Source of the DNA: Candidatus Mediterraneibacter quadrami
Lineage (GTDB): Bacteria; Bacillota; Clostridia; Lachnospirales; Lachnospiraceae
Assembly (NCBI GenBank): GCA_019120575.1
Contig: DWUU01000048.1
Location: 1 to 64,000 of the forward strand
DNA length: 64,000 nucleotides
Direction of reading: 5' to 3'
Made by a program: the position numbers and the translations under genes. Positions 1 to 8,916 of the stretch are shown piece after piece. Each line of letters starts with the position of its first letter. The first letter of the stretch is position 1. Below the pieces are notes generated by a model, which saw nothing but the letters and a program-made list of their open reading frames with translations, ran no database searches and had not been told where the DNA came from.

Positions 1-220
1 AAATCAGATGAAAATAAAGCGGATAATTGGTCTGCTTTTCGGATTTGAGGATGGCTCCGCCGTGCGTGCGTGTGATTGCACCTTGTTCTTCCAGAGTTTT
101 CAGGTCACTTCTTATTGTAACATTGGATACGTTTAATAAATTGCTCAGCGTATTTACGTCGATTTGTTTCCTTTCTTTTAACAATTCCTGAATTGTTTGT
201 AGACGTTCTGCTTTAAACAT
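1..220 (-). CDS. DeoR-family transcriptional regulator, N-terminal part (cut by window edge)
   Basis: The reverse strand from 220 encodes the first 73 residues of a DeoR-type repressor and runs off the left edge. It begins MFKAERLQTIQELLKERKQ, continues with a helix-turn-helix in which NVSNVTIRSDLKTLEEQG is the recognition region, and then has TRTHGGA, the classic DeoR signature after the wing. The C-terminal sugar-phosphate sensing domain lies outside the window. It is divergent from the carbohydrate operon starting at 426, with repeated CGAAA boxes between them, so it is the obvious candidate regulator of that operon and of itself. In this family a phosphorylated sugar intermediate normally relieves repression. 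Family assignment is firm; the inducer is unknown. Confidence 0.88.
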   Translation of the reverse strand, partial: MFKAERLQTIQELLKERKQIDVNTLSNLLNVSNVTIRSDLKTLEEQGAITRTHGGAILKSEKQTNYPLYFHLI

Positions 221-232
221 GGAAGTGCTCAC

Positions 233-403
233 TTTCGTATTAAAATTCGATTATATATTACTTATAGTATAATTCAACTGATAAAAAAAAGCAATAATGT
301 AAAATGTCATATTATTTTCGTTTGTTTTATATAATTAATAAAATATTCTTGAAAACGAAAGAAATATCTGGTACAATAATAAAAATTAATAAAAAAACGA
401 AAA
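233..403. promoter_or_regulatory. Cluster of CGAAA/TTTCG boxes, candidate DeoR operators
   Basis: The AT-rich divergent region carries TTTCG at 233-237, TTCGA at 246-250, TTTTCGTTT at 315-323, AAAACGAAA at 352-360 and AAAACGAAA again near 395-403. The pair at 315-323 and 352-360 is inverted, and the 352 copy overlaps the -35 element of the operon promoter. CGAAA-containing repeats are typical of DeoR-family operators in Firmicutes. Assignment to the adjacent regulator is inference. Confidence 0.55.
349..377 (+). promoter_or_regulatory. Sigma-A promoter of the sugar operon
   Basis: TTGAAA (349-354) and TACAAT (372-377) are separated by 17 bp. The -35 box is embedded in a CGAAA repeat, so bound DeoR would occlude RNA polymerase. 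The leader is about 40 nt and carries AAGGAG at 411-416 before the TTG start at 426. Confidence 0.7.
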
Positions 404-425
404 TAAAAGAAAGGAGAAAAGGAAA

Positions 426-1100
426 TTGAGTGTACCAGAGCTGATTGTTATGCTGACGCATAACGATGTAACAGTGAAAAATGCAAAAGAGATCTTTCTT
501 GAAGCCAGGGAGGCCCCCTGTAAGTACTGGGGATTTAAAGATGTCGGGCTTCCGCCGGATGAAATGAAGGATCTGGTTGCATGTATGAAAGAAGCCGGAA
601 AAACTACATTTATGGAAATTGTAGCTAAATCTGAGGAAGACTGCCTGAAGGCGGTGCGGCTTGGTATTGAAAGCGGATTTGATGCGATTCTGGGGACTGT
701 ATTTTATGACAGCGTACTGGAACTGATCAGGGCGAATCATATGACCTTCTTTCCGTTTATCGGAGAGCGTTATACTGAAAGTATCCGCGGAACGATTGAA
801 GAGCTGACTGCCGAGGCGGAAGAACTGAGCCGCAAAGATGGCGTTGCAGGGATCAATGTTGCAGCATACAGGTATGACGGGGACATCGAGAAGCTGCTGG
901 AATCGGTATCGGACGTTGTAAAGAAAAACGGGAAGCTTCTGAGTATTGTAGGCAGTATTAACAGCTATGAAAGGCTGGATGCCGTGAAGCGCTTTAATCC
1001 CAAAATATTTACAATAGGCGGAGCGTTTTTTGAAAAGAAATTCGGAGATACGTTTTCAGAACAGATCGGGGTTGTTGAAAAGTACATAAAAGGGGAGTAA
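426..1100 (+). CDS. TIM-barrel protein of unknown function
   Basis: A 224-residue soluble protein, start TTG with AAGGAG nine bases upstream. The alternating hydrophobic strands (ELIVMLTH, TTFMEIV, GFDAILGT, MTFFPFIG, VAGINVAAY, GKLLSIVGSI, PKIFTIGGAFF) spaced by amphipathic helices give a beta/alpha barrel layout of about eight units, and the terminal SIVGSI and TIGGAFF strands resemble phosphate-binding loops at the C-terminal end of such barrels. I do not recognise the exact family and assign no reaction. As first gene of an operon with a rhamnosidase, sugar importer, kinase and transketolase, an isomerase, epimerase or aldolase acting on a sugar or sugar phosphate is the natural guess. 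It is too short to be a xylose-isomerase-type enzyme. Confidence 0.6.
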   Translation: MSVPELIVMLTHNDVTVKNAKEIFLEAREAPCKYWGFKDVGLPPDEMKDLVACMKEAGKTTFMEIVAKSEEDCLKAVRLGIESGFDAILGTVFYDSVLELIRANHMTFFPFIGERYTESIRGTIEELTAEAEELSRKDGVAGINVAAYRYDGDIEKLLESVSDVVKKNGKLLSIVGSINSYERLDAVKRFNPKIFTIGGAFFEKKFGDTFSEQIGVVEKYIKGE

Positions 1101-1118
1101 GTGCAGGGAGGTGAAGAA

Positions 1119-1460
1119 ATGCCGTTTATACAGATAAACACGTCTGAAAAGATTTCCGTGCAGCAGGAAGAAGACCTGAGAGTAAAGGCCGGACAACATA
1201 TTTCTCTTCTTCCGGATAAAACGGAGGACTGGCTTATGATGGAACTGTGCGGTGAGAGAAAGATGTTTTTCCGGGGCCAGACAGTCCCCTGCGCGATGAT
1301 CGCTGTTTCGCTTTACGGCAAAGCGCCGGCGGAAGCATATGCCGCACTGACAGCTGCATTGAGCGGAACGGTGAATCAGGTCCTGGGGATACCGCCTGAA
1401 AATATTTATGTTAAATATCAGGAGACAGAGTACTGGGGCTGGAACGGAGCGAATTTTTAG
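1119..1460 (+). CDS. MIF-like tautomerase family protein
   Basis: A 113-residue protein of the macrophage migration inhibitory factor/phenylpyruvate tautomerase fold. I place the start at the ATG at 1119, behind GGAGGTG at 1106-1112, rather than at the upstream GTG, because this puts proline directly after the initiator methionine (MPFIQINTS), and that N-terminal proline is the catalytic base in the superfamily. The C-terminus GIPPENIYVKYQ...WGWNGANF matches the long MIF-type members of about 114 residues. The family catalyses keto-enol tautomerisation; a role in a sugar operon is not established. Its stop is 11 bases before the rhamnosidase start, so the genes are co-transcribed. Confidence 0.82.
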   Translation: MPFIQINTSEKISVQQEEDLRVKAGQHISLLPDKTEDWLMMELCGERKMFFRGQTVPCAMIAVSLYGKAPAEAYAALTAALSGTVNQVLGIPPENIYVKYQETEYWGWNGANF

Positions 1461-1471
1461 AGGTAGATACG

Positions 1472-4108
1472 GTGCTGAGAGTAAAAGATATTCGCATAGA
1501 TTACGAGAAAAAACTGATGGCGGTAACGCAAATGCCGGTGTTTGGCTGGGCGTTGAGCAGTGATCATGACGGCGTGATTCAGGCAGGATATCGGATGCAG
1601 TTTTCTGAAAGCGCGCAGTTTGAGAATGTTGTATACGACAGCGGCTGGGTCTGTACAGACCAGTCGGCCGGCGTTGTTCCGGATTTTCAGATAGAGCATC
1701 TTTGCAGATATTATGTGAGAGTATGTGTCCGTGACAATTATGACGAATACAGCGACTGGAGTGAGACGGCTGATTTTCTGTATATTGATCTGTCAGAGCC
1801 GTGGAAAGCAGAATTTATTACAGCAGATAAGATTCATTATGTCGGCTGCACATGTGTTGGAACTGAGTTTTCGACAAGGAAGAAAGTGAGAAGAGCGGTT
1901 GTGATGGCTGCCGCGCTCGGGCTGTATGAATTGTATCTGAATAACATCCGTGTAGGAGACGGATATCTGACGCCCGGATGGACGAGCTATCACAGACAAT
2001 TGTTATATCAGACCTGGGATGTAACTGAATATTTAAAGGAAGGGGTGAATCAGGCTGCGGCGGTGGTTGCTCCCGGCTGGTACAAAGGAAGAGTTGGAGA
2101 GACAGGAACAAATTTATATGGCGACAGGACGGCCTTTTCCATGCAGCTGCATGTTTTTTATCAGGATGGAAGTAGCGAGATGTGGATGACAGATGAACGG
2201 TGGAAAGGAGGTTTGTCACAAATAATATTTACCGGGCTTTATGACGGAGAAACGTATGATGCCAGATTAAAGGCGGGAAAAGACGACGGATACCCGGTTG
2301 AAAAACTGAAGGTTTCAAAACAGATTTTATTTCCGCAGAAATCAACATTAGTGAAGAGGCATGAGGTTCTGAAGCCGGTCAGACTGTTCGTTACACCGGA
2401 TGGAAGGCAATGCGCGGATTTTGGACAGAATATTGCAGGCGTTCCGGGATTTTTCGTTAAAGGCGGATGTGGAGAAGCGGTAGAACTGTATTGCTTTGAG
2501 GAACTTGACAGCGATGGAAATGTCTACAGAGACAATCTGAGAAGCGCCCGCCAGAGAATCAGGTATTACTGCAGCGGAGACGGATGGGAGCATTATGAAC
2601 CGCATTTCTGTTATCAGGGGTTCCGGTATGTCTGGATTGCGAAATGGCCGTCAGGGCGCCTGCCGGATCAGGAACATTTATATGCTGTGGCGTTATATTC
2701 TGATGTGGAGTATGACGGTTATTTTTCAACAGACCGCACATTGGTAAATCAATTGGTTTCCAATATACGCTGGAGTATGAAAAGCAATTTTGTCGATACT
2801 CCGACAGACTGCCCGCAGCGTGACGAGCGGCTCGGCTGGGCCGGAGATATTCAGATTTTTTCCGGAACGGCAATGTATTTTGGCAATGTATACAATTTTC
2901 TTGAAAAATGGCTGACTACACTGCGGCTGGATCAAAGACCCGACGGCGGCGTCCCCCATATTATTCCGGATATTTTGTGTCTGGAGGATCAGTCGGAAGA
3001 CTGGCTGCTGAGTCAGGGGACGCATTCCGCGGCCGGATGGGCGGACGCGGCGGTTATTATTCCGTGGAAGATGTATTTGTTTTATGGCGACAAACGGATC
3101 TTGTTGAAACAGTATGACAGTATGAAATCCTGGATTGATTTTATGACGGATCACGCGGAGGTCGGACTCTGGAATTACAAACTGCAGTTTGGTGACTGGC
3201 TTGCGCTTGATGCCAGTGAAGGCAGTTATTTCGGAGCTACCGAGCAGGCGCTTACATCGACAGCCTATTACGCATATTCCACAGGACTGTTTGCGAAAGC
3301 GGCAGGAGTGTTGGAGAATCGGGATGACAGGGAGAAATATTACAGCCTGTATCAGAGAATTGTCCGAAAATTTCAGGATACATTTTTCCTTGGGGACGGA
3401 AGCATGACGTCGGATACTCAGACGGCTTATGCTCTGGCGCTTTGTTTCCGTCTTGTGCCGGAGAAACTGAAACAGAAAGTTGTGAAGAAGTTCCTGGAAG
3501 CCCTGCAAAAGAATAATGGTCATATGACAACCGGCTTTATGGGCACGCCCTGTCTGTGCCCGGCGCTGAGTGAATGTGGTGAAGCTGAAAAGGCTGAGCA
3601 GCTCTTCCTGCTGGAAGATTATCCGTCCTGGCTTTATCAGGTCAGGCAGGGAGCTACGACCATATGGGAGCATCTGGACGGAAAGAAGCCGGACGGGACA
3701 ATGTGGAGCCCGGATATGAATTCGTTTAATCATTATGCCTATGGATCAATCGGTGAATGGCTGTACGCCTGCGTGGCGGGAATAAGGCCGGATGAGGCGG
3801 ATCCGGGATTTCACAGGATTATTATTAAGCCGGAGATTCTGGATAATTTCCGGGAAGTGGAAGCGGCCTGCCATACATCTTACGGCATGGTTCGGGTTAG
3901 ATGGCGCAAAGCGTCCGGACGGGCTTCGATAGAAATTGAAATACCGTGTAATACAACAGCGGAACTGCATCTGAAGAACGTTGCCTGTGTCATTGAATCG
4001 GCAGGAAAGGAAATCAGGAGCAGATCAGAAGAAAAAGTTTGGGAAATGGGTTCTGGATGCCACAGATTTTATTGTTGCATGAATGAGAATGAAAGGAGAA
4101 AACTATGA
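1472..4108 (+). CDS. GH78 alpha-L-rhamnosidase
   Basis: An 878-residue glycoside hydrolase with no signal peptide, so it probably acts on imported oligosaccharides or glycosides in the cytoplasm. N-terminal beta domains (about residues 10-320) precede an (alpha/alpha)6 barrel. The active-site block DCPQRDERLGWAGD lies at about residues 446-459, containing the acidic residues that bind rhamnose and include the general acid in characterised GH78 enzymes. A C-terminal beta domain follows from about 780. The start is GTG at 1472 with an AGAGGT ribosome site overlapping the tautomerase stop. The gene overlaps the following lipoprotein gene by 4 bp (ATGA). The family hydrolyses terminal alpha-L-rhamnose; the aglycone is unknown. 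Confidence 0.92.
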   Translation: MLRVKDIRIDYEKKLMAVTQMPVFGWALSSDHDGVIQAGYRMQFSESAQFENVVYDSGWVCTDQSAGVVPDFQIEHLCRYYVRVCVRDNYDEYSDWSETADFLYIDLSEPWKAEFITADKIHYVGCTCVGTEFSTRKKVRRAVVMAAALGLYELYLNNIRVGDGYLTPGWTSYHRQLLYQTWDVTEYLKEGVNQAAAVVAPGWYKGRVGETGTNLYGDRTAFSMQLHVFYQDGSSEMWMTDERWKGGLSQIIFTGLYDGETYDARLKAGKDDGYPVEKLKVSKQILFPQKSTLVKRHEVLKPVRLFVTPDGRQCADFGQNIAGVPGFFVKGGCGEAVELYCFEELDSDGNVYRDNLRSARQRIRYYCSGDGWEHYEPHFCYQGFRYVWIAKWPSGRLPDQEHLYAVALYSDVEYDGYFSTDRTLVNQLVSNIRWSMKSNFVDTPTDCPQRDERLGWAGDIQIFSGTAMYFGNVYNFLEKWLTTLRLDQRPDGGVPHIIPDILCLEDQSEDWLLSQGTHSAAGWADAAVIIPWKMYLFYGDKRILLKQYDSMKSWIDFMTDHAEVGLWNYKLQFGDWLALDASEGSYFGATEQALTSTAYYAYSTGLFAKAAGVLENRDDREKYYSLYQRIVRKFQDTFFLGDGSMTSDTQTAYALALCFRLVPEKLKQKVVKKFLEALQKNNGHMTTGFMGTPCLCPALSECGEAEKAEQLFLLEDYPSWLYQVRQGATTIWEHLDGKKPDGTMWSPDMNSFNHYAYGSIGEWLYACVAGIRPDEADPGFHRIIIKPEILDNFREVEAACHTSYGMVRVRWRKASGRASIEIEIPCNTTAELHLKNVACVIESAGKEIRSRSEEKVWEMGSGCHRFYCCMNENERRKL

Positions 4109-5409
4109 AAAAGAAATTAATGTCAGTAATCATAATGGCGGCGATGATCATTACACTTACGGCATGCGGCGCAGGAGGCGGGACAGACAGCAGCAGCGCC
4201 GGCGAAGATGAGGAGGTAACTTTAACGCTGATGGTGGATTCGGATGAAACACTGGACGGGCTGGAAGCAGTCTGCGAAAAAGCGAAAGAAGCAGTGGGAA
4301 TCAATGTTGAACTGGATGTATATACTGCCGGATCGGATGGCGACAACCTGGTTAAGACCCGTCTAGCTTCCGGGGATATGGCGGATCTCTGTGTATGGTC
4401 AGACAGTAAATTCAAATCTGTGGGGCCGGAAAAATATTTCATTGATCTGAGCGATACGGATATTCCGGATAAACTTGACGATACTTATAAAAATGCAGTG
4501 ACATATGAGGACGGTGTATATGGAATACCGCTTGGAACATCTATGTGCGGCGCGGTTTTATACAATCGTGAAATGTATGAAAAATATAATCTGGAAGTCC
4601 CGAAGACCTGGGATGAATTCCTGGAAAACTGCCGCGTGCTTGATGAAGCCGGAGAGACGGCTGTTCTTGGGACGTTCGCGGACAGCTGGACGGCTCAGGT
4701 GCTGTTCCTGGGAGACTATTACAATGTGCATGCTGAAGAACCTGAATTTGCAGAAGACTACGAGGCAGGTAAAGTGAAATTTGCTAATACGCCTGCAGCA
4801 ACGCGCAGCTTCCAGAAGTTTGAAGATCTGACAGACTTCTATAATGATGATTATATGGCAACGATTTATGATGACGGATGTGAAATCATGGCTAACGGCG
4901 GAGCCGGCCACTGGATTATGCTGACTCAGGCGCTTTCCAACATCTATTCACTTTACGACAAAGAAACCGTAGATAAGATCGGCGTATTCGGGATCCCGGG
5001 AGATGATCCGGATAATCAGGGCATCACGGTCTGGACGCCGTCGACAATATTTGGGAACAAGAATTCAGACAAGCAGGAAGACATTATCAGATTTATGGAA
5101 TTCTATATTTCAGAAGAAGGACTCGATGCATATTCTTCTGCGCAGATGGCTGACGGACCTTTCCTGGTAAAGGGATATGAAGGAGCGGAAGACGGATACA
5201 AAGCGGTGAAAGAAGATATGCAGGCATACTTTGACGCCGGAAAAACAGAAGTGGACATGCAGTCTCAGGTTCAGGTAGTAGGAAGCGATCTCCCGGCAAT
5301 CTGTGTAGAAGTCGCAACAGGACAGATCAGCGGACAGGAGGCGGCAGAAAAATATGATGCCGACTGTTATAAAGCAGCCGTTCAGCTGGGGCTGGACTGG
5401 GCCGAGTAG
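4105..5409 (+). CDS. ABC sugar transporter solute-binding lipoprotein
   Basis: A 434-residue family 1 extracellular solute-binding protein. Residues 1-20 are a lipoprotein signal (KKK then a hydrophobic stretch) ending in the lipobox LTAC with Cys21 as the lipidated residue; a serine/glycine/acidic linker follows. The mature part has the features of carbohydrate binders, such as YGIPLGTSMCGAVLYNREMY and PKTWDEFLENC. The start overlaps the rhamnosidase stop. Two permease genes follow. It should sit on the outer face of the membrane and deliver an oligosaccharide or glycoside; the ligand cannot be read from sequence. Confidence 0.93.
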   Translation: MKKKLMSVIIMAAMIITLTACGAGGGTDSSSAGEDEEVTLTLMVDSDETLDGLEAVCEKAKEAVGINVELDVYTAGSDGDNLVKTRLASGDMADLCVWSDSKFKSVGPEKYFIDLSDTDIPDKLDDTYKNAVTYEDGVYGIPLGTSMCGAVLYNREMYEKYNLEVPKTWDEFLENCRVLDEAGETAVLGTFADSWTAQVLFLGDYYNVHAEEPEFAEDYEAGKVKFANTPAATRSFQKFEDLTDFYNDDYMATIYDDGCEIMANGGAGHWIMLTQALSNIYSLYDKETVDKIGVFGIPGDDPDNQGITVWTPSTIFGNKNSDKQEDIIRFMEFYISEEGLDAYSSAQMADGPFLVKGYEGAEDGYKAVKEDMQAYFDAGKTEVDMQSQVQVVGSDLPAICVEVATGQISGQEAAEKYDADCYKAAVQLGLDWAE

Positions 5410-5445
5410 AAGATTCTGATTAAGCGGACGAGGCAAGGAGAATAG

Positions 5446-6312
5446 ATGATGGATAAGAAAAAAGTATATTCTTTCTGGTTCCTGATGCCGGCGTTAATTA
5501 TTTTTACAGTATTTTTTCTGATTCCAACCGTATCATCCCTGTATTTCAGTATGACGGTATGGGACATTAACGGAGCCAGATTTTGCGGATTAGATAATTT
5601 CAAAATGTTCTTTCAGGAAGATTCCCTGAGTATTGGAATCCGCAATACGATGATTTATGCAGTGCTGACCAGTGTGCTGAAGCTGATCCCGGCATTCTTC
5701 CTGGCAGTGCTGCTGACCAGCAGGATTAAAACCAAAAATATTTTGCGGTCGGTCCTGTTCTTTCCGAGTCTGTTGAGCCTGATTGCAATAGGAATAATGT
5801 TTAAAGCTATGCTTCATCCATCAAAGGGGATTATTAATCAGGCATTGTCAGTCATCGGCCTGGGCGGAACCGACTGGTTAGGCAACACGAAAACCGCATT
5901 GGGCACAGTTATTGTCGTATCTCTCTGGGAGGGGTTATGTATAGCCACGATGATGTTTATTGCCGGCATTCAGGCAATAGACGCCAATTATTATGAGGCC
6001 GCGGATATAGACGGTGCCAGCTGGTGGCAGAAATTACGGTACATTACAATGCCGCTCACAAAATCGGCAAGAAATTCCATTATTATTCTGGCGTTTATTG
6101 ACGGAGTCAGGAGTTTTGAGCTGATATGGGCGATGACAGGAGGCGGACCCGGGTTCGCGACGGATGTATTGTCATCGATCGTGTATAAACAATATGCGGC
6201 AGGGTATTATGGACTGTCAACAGCAGGAAATGTGATCATGCTTATTCTTATATCATGTCTCGCATATCCGCTTCAGAGCTGGTTGTTGAAAAGAGAGGAG
6301 GAAAGCATGTGA
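5446..6312 (+). CDS. ABC sugar permease, MalF/UgpA type
   Basis: A 288-residue inner-membrane permease with six predicted membrane segments, beginning with a segment at about residues 10-30. The cytoplasmic EAA loop is present as YYEAADIDGASWWQKLRYITMPL, where the ATPase subunit docks. There is no ATP-binding subunit in the operon, so the system must use a shared MsmK/MalK-type ATPase encoded elsewhere, which is common for CUT1 transporters in Firmicutes. It overlaps the next permease by 4 bp. Confidence 0.92.
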   Translation: MMDKKKVYSFWFLMPALIIFTVFFLIPTVSSLYFSMTVWDINGARFCGLDNFKMFFQEDSLSIGIRNTMIYAVLTSVLKLIPAFFLAVLLTSRIKTKNILRSVLFFPSLLSLIAIGIMFKAMLHPSKGIINQALSVIGLGGTDWLGNTKTALGTVIVVSLWEGLCIATMMFIAGIQAIDANYYEAADIDGASWWQKLRYITMPLTKSARNSIIILAFIDGVRSFELIWAMTGGGPGFATDVLSSIVYKQYAAGYYGLSTAGNVIMLILISCLAYPLQSWLLKREEESM

Positions 6313-7139
6313 AAAAGAAAAAACATATGTATCTGCTCGGAGATATTCTTGCATGCGCCGGAATGGCGGTTGTGTACGTTATTCCGTTCCTCTTCATCCT
6401 GTTTAATGCACTTAAAGACAGGAAAGAAGCGAACAAGCTGAATTTTACGCTCCCGGAAGTGTTTCATTTTGAAAACTTCCTGGAAGTTATACAGGCCCGG
6501 AATTATCAGCTGCTTACAGCGTTTAAAAACAGTGCACTGATCACATTTTTTTCCGTTGTGCTGCTGCTGATCGTAGGCGCTATGGCAGGATACATTATCC
6601 AGAGGCGGAGAGACAGGTCTGTGAGATTTATCAGTAATGTGTTTATGCTCGGACTGATGCTGCCGCCGGCGATCCTGCCGACAATATGGGTTCTTCAGAC
6701 GCTGCATATATATAAGACGTTCTTTTCGATTGTCATGATAGAGACGGTTCTGCATCTGCCGTTTACAATCATGCTTTACCGGGGGTATATAAGCACCATT
6801 CCCAGGGAACTTGAAGAGGCCGGCTATATAGACGGCTGCAGCAGATGGAAGATTTTTTCACAGATTGTCTTTCCGCTGCTGAAACCGATCCATGCGACGG
6901 TGGTCATTCTGAATGCGATTTACATTTTTAATGATTTTACGAATCCGCTTTATTTTTATCCGGGCGCTGAAAATGCAACGGTTGTACTGACATTGTATAA
7001 CTTTATCGGACAATTTCAAAGCTCGTACAACCTGCTGTTTGCAGATGTAGTGATTATTATTATTCCGATGCTGATCCTGTTTATTTTCTTCAACAAAAAA
7101 ATAGTAAACGGAATGGTGGCCGGTGCTGTTAAGGGCTGA
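6309..7139 (+). CDS. ABC sugar permease, MalG/UgpE type
   Basis: A 276-residue second permease subunit. I choose the GTG at 6309 because AGGAGG stands seven bases upstream (6296-6301) and GTGA overlaps the stop of the preceding gene; the in-frame start farther upstream would add a non-family N-terminus read from inside that gene. Six membrane segments and the EAA motif EEAGYIDGCSRWKIFSQIVFPL are visible. It pairs with the upstream permease to form the CUT1 translocation pore. Confidence 0.92.
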   Translation: MKKKKHMYLLGDILACAGMAVVYVIPFLFILFNALKDRKEANKLNFTLPEVFHFENFLEVIQARNYQLLTAFKNSALITFFSVVLLLIVGAMAGYIIQRRRDRSVRFISNVFMLGLMLPPAILPTIWVLQTLHIYKTFFSIVMIETVLHLPFTIMLYRGYISTIPRELEEAGYIDGCSRWKIFSQIVFPLLKPIHATVVILNAIYIFNDFTNPLYFYPGAENATVVLTLYNFIGQFQSSYNLLFADVVIIIIPMLILFIFFNKKIVNGMVAGAVKG

Positions 7140-7155
7140 TGAAAGGTGGGGTAGT

Positions 7156-7962
7156 ATGACAGTCAATGAACTTAAAGACAAGGCGAAGGAGATAAGAAAA
7201 GGCATAGTAAGTATGATATATGAAAGCGGCACCGGACATGTCGGAGGCGCGCTGTCCAGCTGTGATATTCTTACAGTGTTATTTTACAGTATTATGCTTC
7301 ATGATCCGAAAAAACCGGATGATCCGCAGAGGGACCGCTTTGTTCTGAGCAAAGGGCACTGTGTGGAAGGATATTATAATATTCTTGCAGATATGGGGTA
7401 TATTGAGAAAGAGGAGTTGAAAACTTTCAGTAAGTTTCAGACAAGACTGATTGGACATCCGAACAGAGAGATCCCCGGCGTTGAGATGAATACGGGGGCT
7501 CTTGGACACGGGCTCAGTGCGGCGTGTGGGATGGCCAAGGCAGGGAAGATTCTGAAAGAACCATATCGGGTATTCTGCCTTATGGGCGACGGGGAGACAG
7601 AAGAAGGTTCAATCTGGGAAAGCGCTATGTTTGCCGCAAATTATCATCTGGATAATCTGTATGCTATTCTGGACCGGAATATGCTGCAGATCAGCGGTCC
7701 AACAGAAGATGTTATGCGATTGGAGCCGCTAAAAGATAAATGGCGCGCATTTGGGTTTGACGTCTATGAAGCGGACGGCAATGATATTGAGGAATTGCTG
7801 GATGTATTTGACAGGATGATGAAGGCAGAGGGAAAACCTAAAATTCTGATTGCCGATACCATAAAAGGAAAAGGCGTATCATTTATGGAAAATCAGGTGA
7901 AGTGGCATCACGGGAAAATGAGCGATGAGGAATACAGCCAGGCAATGCAGGATCTGGCATAA
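7156..7962 (+). CDS. Transketolase, N-terminal (TPP-binding) subunit
   Basis: A 268-residue protein corresponding to the N-terminal half of transketolase. The start ATG at 7156 follows AAAGGTGGGG. It contains GTGHVGGALSSCDIL near the start, LSKGHC, the GALGHGLSAACGMA block and the thiamine-diphosphate/metal motif GDGETEEGS...N. Split transketolases of this type work as a complex with a C-terminal partner, encoded here immediately downstream (15 bp gap). The reaction is transfer of a two-carbon ketol unit between phosphorylated sugars. Placement in an inducible sugar operon suggests a dedicated substrate rather than housekeeping pentose phosphate metabolism; members of this split group include enzymes reported to act on apulose 4-phosphate. 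Confidence 0.92.
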   Translation: MTVNELKDKAKEIRKGIVSMIYESGTGHVGGALSSCDILTVLFYSIMLHDPKKPDDPQRDRFVLSKGHCVEGYYNILADMGYIEKEELKTFSKFQTRLIGHPNREIPGVEMNTGALGHGLSAACGMAKAGKILKEPYRVFCLMGDGETEEGSIWESAMFAANYHLDNLYAILDRNMLQISGPTEDVMRLEPLKDKWRAFGFDVYEADGNDIEELLDVFDRMMKAEGKPKILIADTIKGKGVSFMENQVKWHHGKMSDEEYSQAMQDLA

Positions 7963-7977
7963 TAGGGAGGTGAAAGA

Positions 7978-8916
7978 ATGTCAAAAGCATGCAGGAGGGC
8001 ATTTACAGATACCTTGGTCAGATTGGCTGAAAAAGACCCGAGAATAGTGGCGGTTACTTCCGACGCACGAGGATCTGTGACACTCGGGGAATTTATAAAG
8101 CGCTTTCCGGAGCAGTTTATCGAGGCCGGAATTGCAGAACAAAATGAAGTCGGCGTGGCGGCCGGCGCAGCCACATGCGGTCTGATCCCCTTTGTCTGTG
8201 CGCCGGCACCGTTCCTGAGCGCAAGAAGTCTTGAACAGATTAAGGTAGATGTGGCATATTCCAATACAAATGTAAAAATATGTGGTGTCAGCGGCGGTCT
8301 GAGCTACGGAGCCCTGGGCGGTTCTCACCATGCAATAGGCGACATTGCGGTAATGCGGACGATGGCAAATATGACAGTCTTACTGCCGGCAGATGCGACA
8401 GAGACGGAATGGATGACCGAAACTCTGGCCGGATTTGAAGGACCGGTCTATATGCGGATGGGGCGCAATCCGGTGGAAGACGTATATACGGAAGAGGATA
8501 AGAAAAAGTTTGAGATCGGAAAAGCAGTAATGCTGCGGGACGGGAATGATTTAACCCTGATTGCCGCAGGAGAAATGGTATGGCCGGTGTTTAAGGCGGC
8601 AGAAATCATGCAGGAGAAAGGGATTTCTGCAAGAGTTCTGGATATGCATACGATCAAGCCGTTAGATGAAGGGGCAATACAGAAGGCTGCTGAAGAAACA
8701 AGAGGAATCATAACTGTGGAGGAGCATAGTATTTACGGCGGACTTGGCAGCGCAGTTGCAGAAAAAGTCGTTCAGGCACATCCTGTACCGGTAAAAATCA
8801 TCGGTATTCCGGATGAACACATTATTGCAGGGGAAAGTGATGAAGTATTTCCGTACTATGGTCTGGATTATCTGTCGATCGCCGGAACAGCAATGCGATT
8901 TGTGGAGCAAATATGA
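7978..8916 (+). CDS. Transketolase, C-terminal (pyrimidine-binding) subunit
   Basis: A 312-residue partner of the preceding subunit, with the pyrimidine-binding domain (EAGIAEQNEVGVAAGAA, containing the glutamate that activates thiamine diphosphate) and the C-terminal transketolase domain (VLDMHTIKPLD, VEEHSIYGGLGSAVAE). The ribosome site GGGAGGTG is seven bases upstream. The gene overlaps the downstream kinase by 4 bp, arguing that the kinase product feeds the transketolase. Confidence 0.92.
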   Translation: MSKACRRAFTDTLVRLAEKDPRIVAVTSDARGSVTLGEFIKRFPEQFIEAGIAEQNEVGVAAGAATCGLIPFVCAPAPFLSARSLEQIKVDVAYSNTNVKICGVSGGLSYGALGGSHHAIGDIAVMRTMANMTVLLPADATETEWMTETLAGFEGPVYMRMGRNPVEDVYTEEDKKKFEIGKAVMLRDGNDLTLIAAGEMVWPVFKAAEIMQEKGISARVLDMHTIKPLDEGAIQKAAEETRGIITVEEHSIYGGLGSAVAEKVVQAHPVPVKIIGIPDEHIIAGESDEVFPYYGLDYLSIAGTAMRFVEQI

